The notes beneath the pieces are model-generated. The model made no database searches and was not told the origin of the DNA. It saw only the letters and a list, made by a program, of their open reading frames with translations. 64,000 nt of DNA from Halocatena marina (lineage in GTDB: Archaea > Halobacteriota > Halobacteria > Halobacteriales > Haloarculaceae), in assembly GCF_023276375.1 (NCBI RefSeq), contig NZ_JALLPK010000001.1:1922001-1986000 (forward strand), written 5' to 3'. Of the stretch, positions 46,447-54,398 are shown piece after piece. Position numbers and translations under genes: made by a program. Positions within the stretch are counted from its first letter, which is position 1, and each line of letters begins with the position of its first letter.

Positions 46447-47709
46447 TCACACCTCACGCTCTGTCTCAATATCAGTGGGTTCGGTTCCTGCGGCGAGTGT
46501 CTCGTCTGGCTCAGTGAGATCATCGATGAGATACCCGAAAACGACACCCAGGAGGACCCCGTGGATGCCGGTGCTCCAAAACGAGTAGCTCTCGAAAAAG
46601 ATGTTCACACCCAACGCGACGATGAGTGCCAAAAGGAGACGATCGACAGTGTGCTCCCGGAGAGCGCGTGCGATTGGCCCTCCGATGAGGACGAGATACA
46701 GAGCGAATGCTGCGATACCAGCCCGAGAAAACACGAGGAGAAATGAGTTGTGAGCACCGACGGCTCGACCGTCCAGTGTATACTGAGAGAAGAATTCGGC
46801 AGTTTGGAATCCAGCACCCCATAGCAGATGCGAATCGCGGATTGCGCCAAATGCCCCGCGCCACGCGATGTATCGCATGTGAGCTGTGAGTCCTGGTACG
46901 GTTTCGACTGCTGTGGGAATCTCTCTAATGAGTGATAACGGAAGCGCGAGAGCGATAGAGACCAACAGGATAGAGAAGACGAATCCACAGCCCACGATTC
47001 CAGAGACGAATCGACGATCCATAACGAGATCAAGAACGTAGACAACAGTACCGACAGCGAGAATCAGAACAACACCGGGACTGGTAATGATAACGGCGAA
47101 GATCAGATTACCGATGAGTGGGAGAATCCAAGAGAACGACCGACGCGTCACAACTTCATCAAGCGAACTGATCGCACCGACGACAGCAACAATACCGACG
47201 ACGTTCGAGACGAACCGATCGATGACACCAAACCCATCGTCAGCGAGCAATGGAATGGTCGTATCATAACCAGTGATAACGGCTCCGAGAAATAGCACAC
47301 CCAGAACCGCTCCAAAGAGAGCTATCTGCTGGAAGACGGTCCGACGATCAACGAGTCGCGGAACGAGAAAGAGATTAACAAAAGCAACGCCGGTCGTGTA
47401 TATCGGAAACAGCGCAAGAGAGGGACGGGCGTATTTTCCGAGCGCTACTTGCAACAAGAACAGTACGACGATGCCACCAAAAGCGATACCCGCTGACTGG
47501 GGGATCGATATATCGAAACCGTACCGGGACCAGTATGCGAGAGACAACAGTCCGTATACGAGAACAATGAAAACGGTGTCCCATGGATCGGAGACAATGG
47601 CTGTATACTGGGCAAATACCGTACCGAGTACCACCCAAACTGCAACTCCCGAAAACAGACGGCCTGCACCACGTGATCCCGCGTATGACCCCAAATTATT
47701 GATGGACAT
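46447..47709 (-). CDS. O-antigen ligase-like (Wzy_C) membrane protein
   Basis: 420-aa polytopic membrane protein with about 11 helices. The large extracellular loop late in the protein (GAFGAIRDSHLLWGAGFQTAEFFSQYTLDGRAVGAHNSFLLVFSRAGI) has the Wzy_C pattern in which a WGAG turn and an H-N-S/F block face outside. Such proteins polymerise or ligate surface glycans. The acidic C-terminal tail is cytoplasmic. It lies upstream of the Thr/Pro-repeat protein on the same strand, so glycan attachment to that stalk is an attractive but unproved link. Confidence 0.75.
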   Translation of the reverse strand: MSINNLGSYAGSRGAGRLFSGVAVWVVLGTVFAQYTAIVSDPWDTVFIVLVYGLLSLAYWSRYGFDISIPQSAGIAFGGIVVLFLLQVALGKYARPSLALFPIYTTGVAFVNLFLVPRLVDRRTVFQQIALFGAVLGVLFLGAVITGYDTTIPLLADDGFGVIDRFVSNVVGIVAVVGAISSLDEVVTRRSFSWILPLIGNLIFAVIITSPGVVLILAVGTVVYVLDLVMDRRFVSGIVGCGFVFSILLVSIALALPLSLIREIPTAVETVPGLTAHMRYIAWRGAFGAIRDSHLLWGAGFQTAEFFSQYTLDGRAVGAHNSFLLVFSRAGIAAFALYLVLIGGPIARALREHTVDRLLLALIVALGVNIFFESYSFWSTGIHGVLLGVVFGYLIDDLTEPDETLAAGTEPTDIETEREV

Positions 47710-47904
47710 CTATCGTATTTTATACCTAATTATGTTCCAGATCATATCGTCTTCGATACGTATTGTGTCGTACCATCGACAGTGATGAGACTAGTATTTA
47801 TAATCCATTCGAGAATCAGAACGAGACACGCCGTCAGAAGCTCATTTGATGGGTCTTCCATCTATCTTCACCAACAAATATCGTCAATCACACTACAAAT
47901 ATTT

Positions 47905-47926
47905 GATTCTCCACAGCGGGAGAATC
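47905..47926 (-). terminator. Hairpin downstream of folD (1)
   Basis: GATTCTCC (47905-47912) and GGAGAATC (47919-47926) form a perfect 8-bp stem with a 6-nt loop, about 19 bases past the folD stop. A second inverted pair, CAAATAT (47875-47881) with ATATTTG (47899-47905), lies directly beyond. Position strongly suggests a 3'-end structure of the folD transcript. Confidence 0.5.
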
Positions 47927-47944
47927 GACAAAGAGTTCACCTGT

Positions 47945-48838
47945 TCAGGGAAGGTCCACAGCAACGTCCTCTTGGATACTAGCAGCTTTCACCGTGTTGT
48001 ACAGCAGCATCGTGATGGTCATTGGTCCAACACCACCCGGAACTGGTGTGATGACTCCAGCCTTCTCTTTGGCGCTCTCGAATTCGACATCGCCAACGAG
48101 CTCATAACCTTTCTCAGTATCTGCATCGACCCGGTTGACGCCGACATCAATGACGGTCGTGCCTTCCGTTATCATCGAACCATCGATGAGTTCAGGAGAG
48201 CCCGCAGCAGCGATGAGGATGTCGGCCTGTCGCGTCTTCTCACTGAGATTTTTCGTCCGTGAGTGACAGACCGTCGTGGTCGCGTTTCCACCTGGCTCCT
48301 TCTGGATGAGGAGATTGACCATGGGCTTCCCGACGATGTCAGACCGACCAACGATAACAGCATCAGCCCCTTCAGTCTCTACGCCAGCGTCCGCGAGGAG
48401 CATCTGAATACCGTGTGGGGTACAAGGTTTGAATCGCGCATCACCTGCAACCAGTCGACCAACGTTTTCGGGATGAAAGCCATCGACATCCTTGACTGGA
48501 TCGACACTCCGCAGAACTTCGCGTTTGTCCACGTGATCTGGGACAGGCATCTGTACGAGGATCCCGTGCACTTCCGATGCGTTGTTCAACGTCTCCACAG
48601 TGTCGAACAGTTCGTCCGCAGGCGCATCGGCATCCAACTCGTGGTGAATACTCTCGATACCGAGGTTATCACACGCCCGTTGTTTCATCGAGACGTACGT
48701 CTCGCTCGCCGGATCATCGCTCATCAGTACGGTGGCAAGCCCCGGCTTCACGCCTGCGCTGTCGAGATCAGCAATACTGTCCCGGAGATCGTCCCGTATC
48801 CTCTTGCCGACAGCGTTTCCGTCTAAGACGTGCGTCAC
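47945..48838 (-). CDS. folD: FolD (1): methylene-H4F dehydrogenase/cyclohydrolase
   Basis: 297-aa bifunctional enzyme that interconverts methylene-, methenyl- and formyl-tetrahydrofolate in the cytoplasm. The active site is complete: Tyr48 and Lys52 in DDPASETYVSMKQRA, Gln96 in ILVQMPVPDH, Asp119 in KDVDGFHPEN. NADP site VGRSDIVGKPM and the terminal PVPGGVGPMTITMLL are typical. The start is GTG 48838. It is the canonical copy; a divergent second copy lies at 52922. A hairpin follows the stop. Confidence 0.9.
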   Translation of the reverse strand: MTHVLDGNAVGKRIRDDLRDSIADLDSAGVKPGLATVLMSDDPASETYVSMKQRACDNLGIESIHHELDADAPADELFDTVETLNNASEVHGILVQMPVPDHVDKREVLRSVDPVKDVDGFHPENVGRLVAGDARFKPCTPHGIQMLLADAGVETEGADAVIVGRSDIVGKPMVNLLIQKEPGGNATTTVCHSRTKNLSEKTRQADILIAAAGSPELIDGSMITEGTTVIDVGVNRVDADTEKGYELVGDVEFESAKEKAGVITPVPGGVGPMTITMLLYNTVKAASIQEDVAVDLP

Positions 48839-49348
48839 GGACCCACATCACCCGTTCTATCGAAAACCGTGTAGTACGTGTGTACCATCATATTCGATCT
48901 TTCGTGACCCATCCAGCGTTGGCTTGCACTGCTCACGCAACAGCGACCAGAGACACGCCCGCTAGACGGCATATGTAAACCAGCGTGAGGTAGCGTTATC
49001 AATTCATGGGATCGCCAATCCATTAGAAAAATTGACGACTTCGATTTTCGAAACCACAACACGACAAAATAATGTTGATTATCCCGTATAATGACAGTTT
49101 ATTGATAGTACACACTATCGGAGATTCTAAGTGATGTGGCGGATCGTGCAATTGTTCAGAAGACACAACGTTTCACCCATAATAGCATTTTAGTGAATGG
49201 GTCAAATTACCGGTGCAGTGTATACACGACATCAGAGAGTCGATTTCTATCGCTTTAGGACAGCAATGAAACCAGATATATCATATATTTGTTTTTATTT
49301 TAATCGTCGGGACAAGACCTAAGTCCGTGGTCCTGTTGGAGTCACGCG
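48839..49348. other. AT-rich intergenic stretch before the methylene-H4F reductase operon
   Basis: 510 bases without a supported gene beyond the divergent promoters. TTTTTATTTTAATC at about 49290-49303 is a TATA-like element about 50 bases before the 49-aa gene. Antisense frames reaching from folD into 49062 are shadows. Confidence 0.45.
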
Positions 49349-49498
49349 ATGTTCACATTCGAGACCGAACAGGATATCCACGACGACCGTCGCTCGCTCA
49401 CATACTCAACACGAGAAACACAGCATTTCCGAGGAACGGTCGAGTGCATCGGTCCATTTGGCGGAGGAGAGTGGGTGATTCACCACGTGGGGGACTGA
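49349..49498 (+). CDS. 49-aa protein preceding the methylene-H4F reductase gene
   Basis: Small frame read directly: begins MFTFETEQDIHDDRRSL, continues with TYSTRETQHFRGTVECIGPFGG and ends GEWVIHHVGD. Its TGA is followed after 3 bases by the ATG of the methylene-H4F reductase gene, and the frame runs from the first ATG after the TATA-like element, so it is probably the operon's first gene. Family unknown. The GPFGGGEW turn and two late His residues are the only notable points. Confidence 0.5.
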   Translation: MFTFETEQDIHDDRRSLTYSTRETQHFRGTVECIGPFGGGEWVIHHVGD

Positions 49499-49501
49499 AT
49501 C

Positions 49502-50356
49502 ATGACACTCGGAAGCCGATCAAGTACGACAGTTACCGGTGTAACGGACCTGCTCTCTGATCCGCGGTTCGAATTGATGCCGTTCGAGAGCTTCGAGGAG
49601 CAGATAGAGCACCTTCCAGAGGGAGCACAAATCGCCATCACAGCCTCTCCCACGAAAGGACTCGAAGCGACGATCGTCTGGGCAGAGAAAGCTGCCAAGC
49701 AAGGATACGAGGTCATTCCGCATATCGCAGCACGCTACGTACGCGACAAAGCACATCTCGAAGAGATCGCACAGCGACTCACCGCAGTCGGAATTACCGA
49801 CATCTTCGTGCCCGGCGGTGATCGCGAAGAACCCGTCGGCGAGTTCGATTCAGCGTACGCGCTCCTCTCGGCACTCGATGAATCGGAGTATTCGTTCGAG
49901 GAGGTGGGCATCACTGGTTATCCAGAAGGTCACGCCTTCCTCGACAAACAGACATTGGCGGAAACGATGGAGATGAAAGAACCATACGCCACGTACATCG
50001 TCACGCAGCTCTGTTACGATCCAGAAGCCGTTCTCAGGTGGATCGAAACCATTCGGGAGCGTGGAGTCGAACTTCCAGTGGAAGTCGGCATCCCGGGCGT
50101 TATGAAGTATCAACGGTTGTTGAACATCTCCCAGAAGGTTGGTGTGGGAGATTCGGTACGCTTTCTCCGGAAAACGACCGGCGTCGTTGGCTTCGTCCGC
50201 CAACTCGTCGGATCACGCGGTAAATACGCACCAGACACACTCGTCGATGGACTCGCACCGCAGGCCGCCGACTACGGGATTCGAGGGATACACATCTACA
50301 CGTTCAATCAGGTGCCAGATATCGAGTCGTGGCGCGACGAACGGCTGCTGGAGTAG
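49502..50356 (+). CDS. metF: Methylene-tetrahydrofolate reductase (MetF family)
   Basis: 284-aa flavoprotein-type TIM barrel interconverting 5,10-methylene-H4F and 5-methyl-H4F. Barrel strands with family features are seen: QIAITASPTKGLEATIVWAEKA, VIPHIAARYVRDKAHLEE (the HLTC-like region), ITDIFVPGGDREEP, VGITGYPEGH, YIVTQLCYD, VEVGIPGVM and the last strand IHIYTFNQV. The length matches a single catalytic domain without regulatory extension. It lies between two folD genes and faces a GcvT-family gene, so methyl-H4F oxidation is as plausible as methionine supply. Confidence 0.83.
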   Translation: MTLGSRSSTTVTGVTDLLSDPRFELMPFESFEEQIEHLPEGAQIAITASPTKGLEATIVWAEKAAKQGYEVIPHIAARYVRDKAHLEEIAQRLTAVGITDIFVPGGDREEPVGEFDSAYALLSALDESEYSFEEVGITGYPEGHAFLDKQTLAETMEMKEPYATYIVTQLCYDPEAVLRWIETIRERGVELPVEVGIPGVMKYQRLLNISQKVGVGDSVRFLRKTTGVVGFVRQLVGSRGKYAPDTLVDGLAPQAADYGIRGIHIYTFNQVPDIESWRDERLLE

Positions 50357-50401
50357 CGCTCGTAGCGAAGTCGACCGACAACAATCAGCGTCTTATTCTG
50401 C

Positions 50402-50503
50402 TTACGTCTCAGAGAGCATTTGGACGCAGCTCCGGCAGTACGTGAACAATGGGTCGTTTTCGGTCTCACACCGTGGGCACCGTCCTGTATCAGCGGTTCC
50501 CAT
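50402..50503 (-). CDS. 33-aa zinc-ribbon protein (DUF7577-like)
   Basis: Small frame read directly on the minus strand: MGTADTGRCPRCETEND, then PLFTYCRSCVQMLSET. Two C-x2-C knuckles (CPRC and CRSC) 15 residues apart form a minimal zinc ribbon as in the haloarchaeal DUF7577-type micro-proteins. Function unknown. It is between the convergent ends of the methylene-H4F reductase and the GcvT-family gene. Confidence 0.55.
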   Translation of the reverse strand: MGTADTGRCPRCETENDPLFTYCRSCVQMLSET

Positions 50504-50716
50504 GGGATGTAAATTAACAGAAAAGATGTGGTTGACGTGGCGAGACATATGTACGGCTCAGAGATGCATCCGTTTGAATTTTTTTTGAGACGTGTTCTCA
50601 CAGCACCAATTACTCGACTACTTTCGCAAATCGAAAACGGACAAATGTCATCTGTTCTGTCCCTCAACATTCGGCTCGAACAGTCCCTCGCTGTAATGTG
50701 AGTAGCGGCTCCCGAC

Positions 50717-52060
50717 TCAGTTGGTTGCGTCCTCTTCGGCGTTCATTTTGGCCTGCTCGCGGGCGCTCGGATTCACCGATTTCTGGAACGGCACCTCGGC
50801 TACTTCGGCAGGAACTGGCTCTCCCGGCTCATTGGCGTACTCGTCCGGCAGGTGGACTTCGTACTCTGTGCCGATATCAGTCTTTTCTGCTGGCACGTGG
50901 GCAAGCGCGATGTTGGTTTGAAGTTTCGGCGAGTACCACGGAGACGTGACGTAGCCGACCTTCGTGCCACTGTCCGACTCAGAAACGTGCCAGAAGTCGG
51001 GCGCGTAGTCCGAGATCGGTTCGCCGCCAAGCTTCAGTCCGACCATCTTCATGTTGAATGGGTAATCACCCGCTTCAATATCCTCGCGCTGACGCTCGAG
51101 CGTTTCTTTCCCGATGTAGTCCGCTTCTTTATCATCCGGTACCTGATACGCGAGGTTGACTTGGAATGGGGAGGTTTCGTGATCCATATCCTGTCCCCAC
51201 GAGAGGATCCCCGCTGCAATCCGGCGGTGATGTGCAGGAGCGACCTGCATTCCGCCGTGGTCCTTAACGGAAGCTAAGACGGGATCCCACACGGCCTCTG
51301 CGTTTTTCATCGCATCACGCACGTAGATCTCGAAGCCTTTCTCGCCGGAGAATCCAGTCTGACTCACGAGCACCGAGCAGCCATTGATCTCGGCGTCCAT
51401 CAGACCGTAGTACGGAATCTCACTCACTTCCTCGCCTACCAGATCGACCAACACGTCCTCAGATAGTGGTCCCTGTATCTGCATCGGTGCAACATCGATT
51501 TCGTCGATGTCGACGTCGTAGTCGTGACCGACGTTGACGCCCTGTAGCCATTGCATCAGCGTTGAATCTGAGATCGAGAACCAGAACTCATCCTCGGCTG
51601 GGCGCAACAACACAGGATCGTTCAGGATGCCGCCGTTCTCATTGCAGAGAATGACGTACTTTCCGTGCATTGGCTCGATCTCCGTCGCATCACGGGTGAT
51701 GACGTAGTTGACGAAGTCTTCTGCGTCCGATCCCTTCACGCGGATCTGGCGCTCGACTGCGACGTCCCACAGCGTCACCCGGTTGACGAGCGCATCGTAC
51801 TCCTTCATCATCCCGCCGTCTTCTGGTTCGACCATACCACGCGGGTGATAAATACGGTTGTAGACCGTTGCTCGCCACGCACCCTCCTCATTGAAGGATT
51901 TGTGGAAAAACGGCGACTTGCGCACACGAGTGGATACCAACATCTCTATTCCTGGATCCCCGGACTGGCGCAGGTTTCTCGGAACCATACGGTCCGACTG
52001 ATCGACGCTTGGAACGTTCGGGTGCGACGGGGTCTCCGTCTTCGGCGAATCGTCTGACAT
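50717..52060 (-). CDS. GcvT-family methyltransferase (aminomethyltransferase/demethylase-like)
   Basis: 447-aa folate-dependent GcvT-fold protein. Folate-site blocks are EYDALVNRVTLWDVAVERQIRVKGSDAEDFVNYV near residue 85-120, the ENGGILNDPVLLRP turn, VAPMQIQGPLSEDVL, SQTGFSGEKGFEIYV and PAHHRRIAAGILSWGQDM. The N-terminus has an extra 60 residues. It is much longer than the true glycine-cleavage T protein and no gcvH or gcvP is nearby. From family knowledge such proteins include DmdA and LigM type demethylases that pass a methyl group to H4F. The donor is unknown. A TATA-like TATAAAT at about 52118 precedes it. Confidence 0.8.
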   Translation of the reverse strand: MSDDSPKTETPSHPNVPSVDQSDRMVPRNLRQSGDPGIEMLVSTRVRKSPFFHKSFNEEGAWRATVYNRIYHPRGMVEPEDGGMMKEYDALVNRVTLWDVAVERQIRVKGSDAEDFVNYVITRDATEIEPMHGKYVILCNENGGILNDPVLLRPAEDEFWFSISDSTLMQWLQGVNVGHDYDVDIDEIDVAPMQIQGPLSEDVLVDLVGEEVSEIPYYGLMDAEINGCSVLVSQTGFSGEKGFEIYVRDAMKNAEAVWDPVLASVKDHGGMQVAPAHHRRIAAGILSWGQDMDHETSPFQVNLAYQVPDDKEADYIGKETLERQREDIEAGDYPFNMKMVGLKLGGEPISDYAPDFWHVSESDSGTKVGYVTSPWYSPKLQTNIALAHVPAEKTDIGTEYEVHLPDEYANEPGEPVPAEVAEVPFQKSVNPSAREQAKMNAEEDATN

Positions 52061-52061
52061 C

Positions 52062-52074
52062 GTCAGTCACTGAC
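52062..52074. promoter_or_regulatory. Short palindrome at the GcvT-family start
   Basis: GTCAGT and ACTGAC around one base (52062-52074) form a near-perfect palindrome directly upstream of the GcvT-family ATG at 52060. It lies in the leader downstream of the TATA-like element, so it could be an operator or a start-site structure. Confidence 0.25.
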
Positions 52075-52138
52075 ACACTCGATTCGCATAAACGCTCATG
52101 TGAGGTATGTGTCCCATTTATACCCGATCAGCTGTCTT

Positions 52139-52163
52139 GAGCGTGCAGTAATCTTGCACGCTC
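52139..52163. promoter_or_regulatory. Perfect 9-bp hairpin between cupin and GcvT-family genes
   Basis: GAGCGTGCA (52139-52147) and TGCACGCTC (52155-52163) pair perfectly around GTAATCT. It lies about 110 bases past the cupin stop and just upstream of the TATA-like element of the GcvT-family gene on the same strand. It may be the cupin terminator or a dimeric operator of the GcvT-family promoter. Confidence 0.4.
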
Positions 52164-52273
52164 CCGGAGGTGGCTGTCGGTCTGTGTCGCCGCGACCATG
52201 ATGACTCGAAGATGATCCGATCCAACCCTGCACACGCAAGCTCGCTTTCTGTACAGCATCCGCTGTCAACGAA

Positions 52274-52663
52274 TTACTCCCGGTCAGGGATAACGTACGC
52301 ACCGAAGTCTTCGATCGTTCCGACTGGCGGCGCACCGAAAGCGAGCCAGACGTGTGTTGTGTCGTCGGTTTTATTGAGGAAGTTTCTGCTCGCTTCTGGT
52401 GCGACTCGGACAATCCCACCTGCGGGAACGTCGTGCACCTCGTCTTCGATAGCGATCTGTCCGTCAGTCAGCGCGACGAATACCTCTTCTTGTCCCTCGT
52501 GGGCGTGCGGCGTGGTGATCTCTCCTGGTTCGACAATGACCTGATTGACTCGCATTTCGGTGCAGCCGAGCGTCTCCGTCAACTTGCGATGAGAAACATC
52601 GCACGTATTGAACGACTCTGTTGGAACATCATGCGGGTCGACGATGCTGAATTCGGTGTTCAT
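52274..52663 (-). CDS. Cupin-domain protein (1)
   Basis: 129-aa single cupin. The first motif is IVEPGEITTPHAHEGQEEVFVALTDG with metal His/Glu (PHAHEGQEE), the second is VPAGGIVRVAPEASRNFLN, lacking the usual His, so metal binding may be incomplete. Small cupins can be isomerases, dioxygenases or sensors. It is upstream of the GcvT-family gene on the same strand and separated by a hairpin. Confidence 0.72.
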   Translation of the reverse strand: MNTEFSIVDPHDVPTESFNTCDVSHRKLTETLGCTEMRVNQVIVEPGEITTPHAHEGQEEVFVALTDGQIAIEDEVHDVPAGGIVRVAPEASRNFLNKTDDTTHVWLAFGAPPVGTIEDFGAYVIPDRE

Positions 52664-52921
52664 ATGCTACTGCTCGGAGGGAACGCCGATAGCTGTTCTG
52701 ACGTCATCGAAACGAGGACGTGATCAAAATCACTTCGAGGATAGTTGTGGATCTGGCCGGAAGAGTAAATCCGTTGATAACAGCCGCTTCGTACTGGCTC
52801 TCGCTATCCATTGATGAAAACCACCGAAAGTGTCGTCACTTCGATATTTGAGCTGTGATACCTCGTGTGCCATCACTCATTTCCTGCGAAGCTACAAGTC
52901 GTGTCTGTCCAAGAGTTGGGT

Positions 52922-53800
52922 GTGACCTCGATCAAACTGATGCGTGGCGAGCCGATTGCAGCCGAAATCCGCGAGGAGATCCGTGAACGGGTACACGAAC
53001 TCAGAGAGCAAGGGATCGTTCCAACGCTTGGGACTCTCCTGATGAGCAACGATCCGTCGGACGAGCGGTTCATGGATCTAAAACACGCTGCCTGCGAAGA
53101 TCTTGGCATCGAAGGTCAAGATGTCCGGCTCGATCCCACAGCGTCTGCCGAGGATCTCTATCGAGCAGTAGACGATCTGTGCGCCGATCCAGACGTTCAC
53201 GCGGTGTTCGTTCAGGCCCCTCTTCCGGAACATGTCGAGTCGATCAACGTGCGACAGCGGCTCGACCCACAGAAAGACGTAGACTGCTTTCACCCAGAAA
53301 ACCTCGGTCGTCTCGTGAGCGGCGACCCACGATTCGTACCAGCAACGCCTGCCGCAGTGCTTCGTCTGATCGCGGCGTACGACGTTTCGATCGAGGGACG
53401 GGATGTCGTACTCGTCGGCCGGTCGAACGTCATCGGCAAGCCGCTTGCGAATCATCTCCTCCAGAAGCGTTCGAATGGCAACGCGACAGTGACGGTTAGT
53501 CACTCTCACACCCGAAATCTCGCGGAGAAGACGCGCCGGGCAGATGTCGTCGTAACTGCGTGCGGCGTGCCAGAACTCGTTGACGGGTCGATGCTTTCTA
53601 CAGATGTTGTCTGCATCGATGTGAGCGCCAACCGGCGATCGACGGACAGCGAACGTCCTGTAGTCGTTGGTGACATCGACGCTGAGAGCGCCCAAGAGAA
53701 GGCGAGTGCAATCACACCAGTTCCGGGCGGTGTTGGTCCAGTGACGCTCGCTATGCTTCTCCAAAATGTCGTTCGCGCGGCCGAACGACAACGTCAATGA
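52922..53800 (+). CDS. FolD (2): divergent FolD paralogue
   Basis: 292-aa FolD-family protein. With the GTG at 52922 its numbering aligns with E. coli FolD: Lys54, Gln98 and Asp121 are kept, but the conserved Tyr50 is Phe (SDERFMDLKHAA) and the residue after Asp121 is Cys (KDVDCFHPEN). The NADP site VGRSNVIGKPLANHL and [15 protein letters not shown] are kept. Loss of the Tyr hydroxyl could alter cyclohydrolase activity; this is inference. Its 3' end overlaps that of PabA/TrpG-like gene by 50 bases on the opposite strand. A longer frame from 52865 is possible. Confidence 0.83.
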   Translation: MTSIKLMRGEPIAAEIREEIRERVHELREQGIVPTLGTLLMSNDPSDERFMDLKHAACEDLGIEGQDVRLDPTASAEDLYRAVDDLCADPDVHAVFVQAPLPEHVESINVRQRLDPQKDVDCFHPENLGRLVSGDPRFVPATPAAVLRLIAAYDVSIEGRDVVLVGRSNVIGKPLANHLLQKRSNGNATVTVSHSHTRNLAEKTRRADVVVTACGVPELVDGSMLSTDVVCIDVSANRRSTDSERPVVVGDIDAESAQEKASAITPVPGGVGPVTLAMLLQNVVRAAERQRQ

Positions 53801-54398
53801 AATTTTCGATCATCTGTAGTCCGATCCCAGTCAGGATGCTCTCGGGATGGAACTGTACGCCGTAGTGAGGGTGCTCGCGGTGGCGAACTCCCATCACCAC
53901 CGCACGTTCGTCATCGGTACTCGCCGTCTCGATTAAGCAGTCGGGGAGTTTCCCCCGTTCGACCGCCAGAGAGTGGTATCGTCCGGCCTCAAAAGCGTCG
54001 GGGAATTCTTCAAAGATAGCACGGCCATCGTGACGGACTGTCGAGGATTTGCCGTGGACAACATCGGGCGCGTGGACAACAGGCGCACCGTGTGCTGCAC
54101 AGAGTGCTTGATGGCCGAGACAGACACCGAGCGTCGGATAGCGCAACTCTCGAAACACCGGGACAGAGACGCCAGCTTCGGCTGGTGTGCCAGGCCCTGG
54201 AGAGACGATGATACCGTCTGGATCCAGCGAGCGAATGCCATCCACGTCAATCTCGTCGTTTCGCCGGACGATCACCGCCCCGTCATCGGGAGCACCAACG
54301 GCCGCACCGACGTACTGGACGAGATTGTACGCAAACGAGTCGTAGTTGTCAACGACGAGGATTTGAGTCATGGATTTGTTCGGGGGTTGGTTACTCAC
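53751..54398 (-). CDS. pabA: Glutamine amidotransferase PabA/TrpG
   Basis: 215-aa class I glutamine amidotransferase, component II of aminodeoxychorismate or anthranilate synthase. It starts with [19 protein letters not shown]; the oxyanion block is [10 protein letters not shown], the nucleophile is in [11 protein letters not shown], and the catalytic His-Glu are in [10 protein letters not shown]. It supplies ammonia to the synthase subunit upstream, with which it overlaps by 4 nt. The GTG at 54398 is chosen because GGAGG precedes it by 4 bases; ATG 54371 is the alternative. The 3' end overlaps folD (2) antisense. Confidence 0.83.
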   Translation of the reverse strand: MSNQPPNKSMTQILVVDNYDSFAYNLVQYVGAAVGAPDDGAVIVRRNDEIDVDGIRSLDPDGIIVSPGPGTPAEAGVSVPVFRELRYPTLGVCLGHQALCAAHGAPVVHAPDVVHGKSSTVRHDGRAIFEEFPDAFEAGRYHSLAVERGKLPDCLIETASTDDERAVVMGVRHREHPHYGVQFHPESILTGIGLQMIENFIDVVVRPRERHFGEA

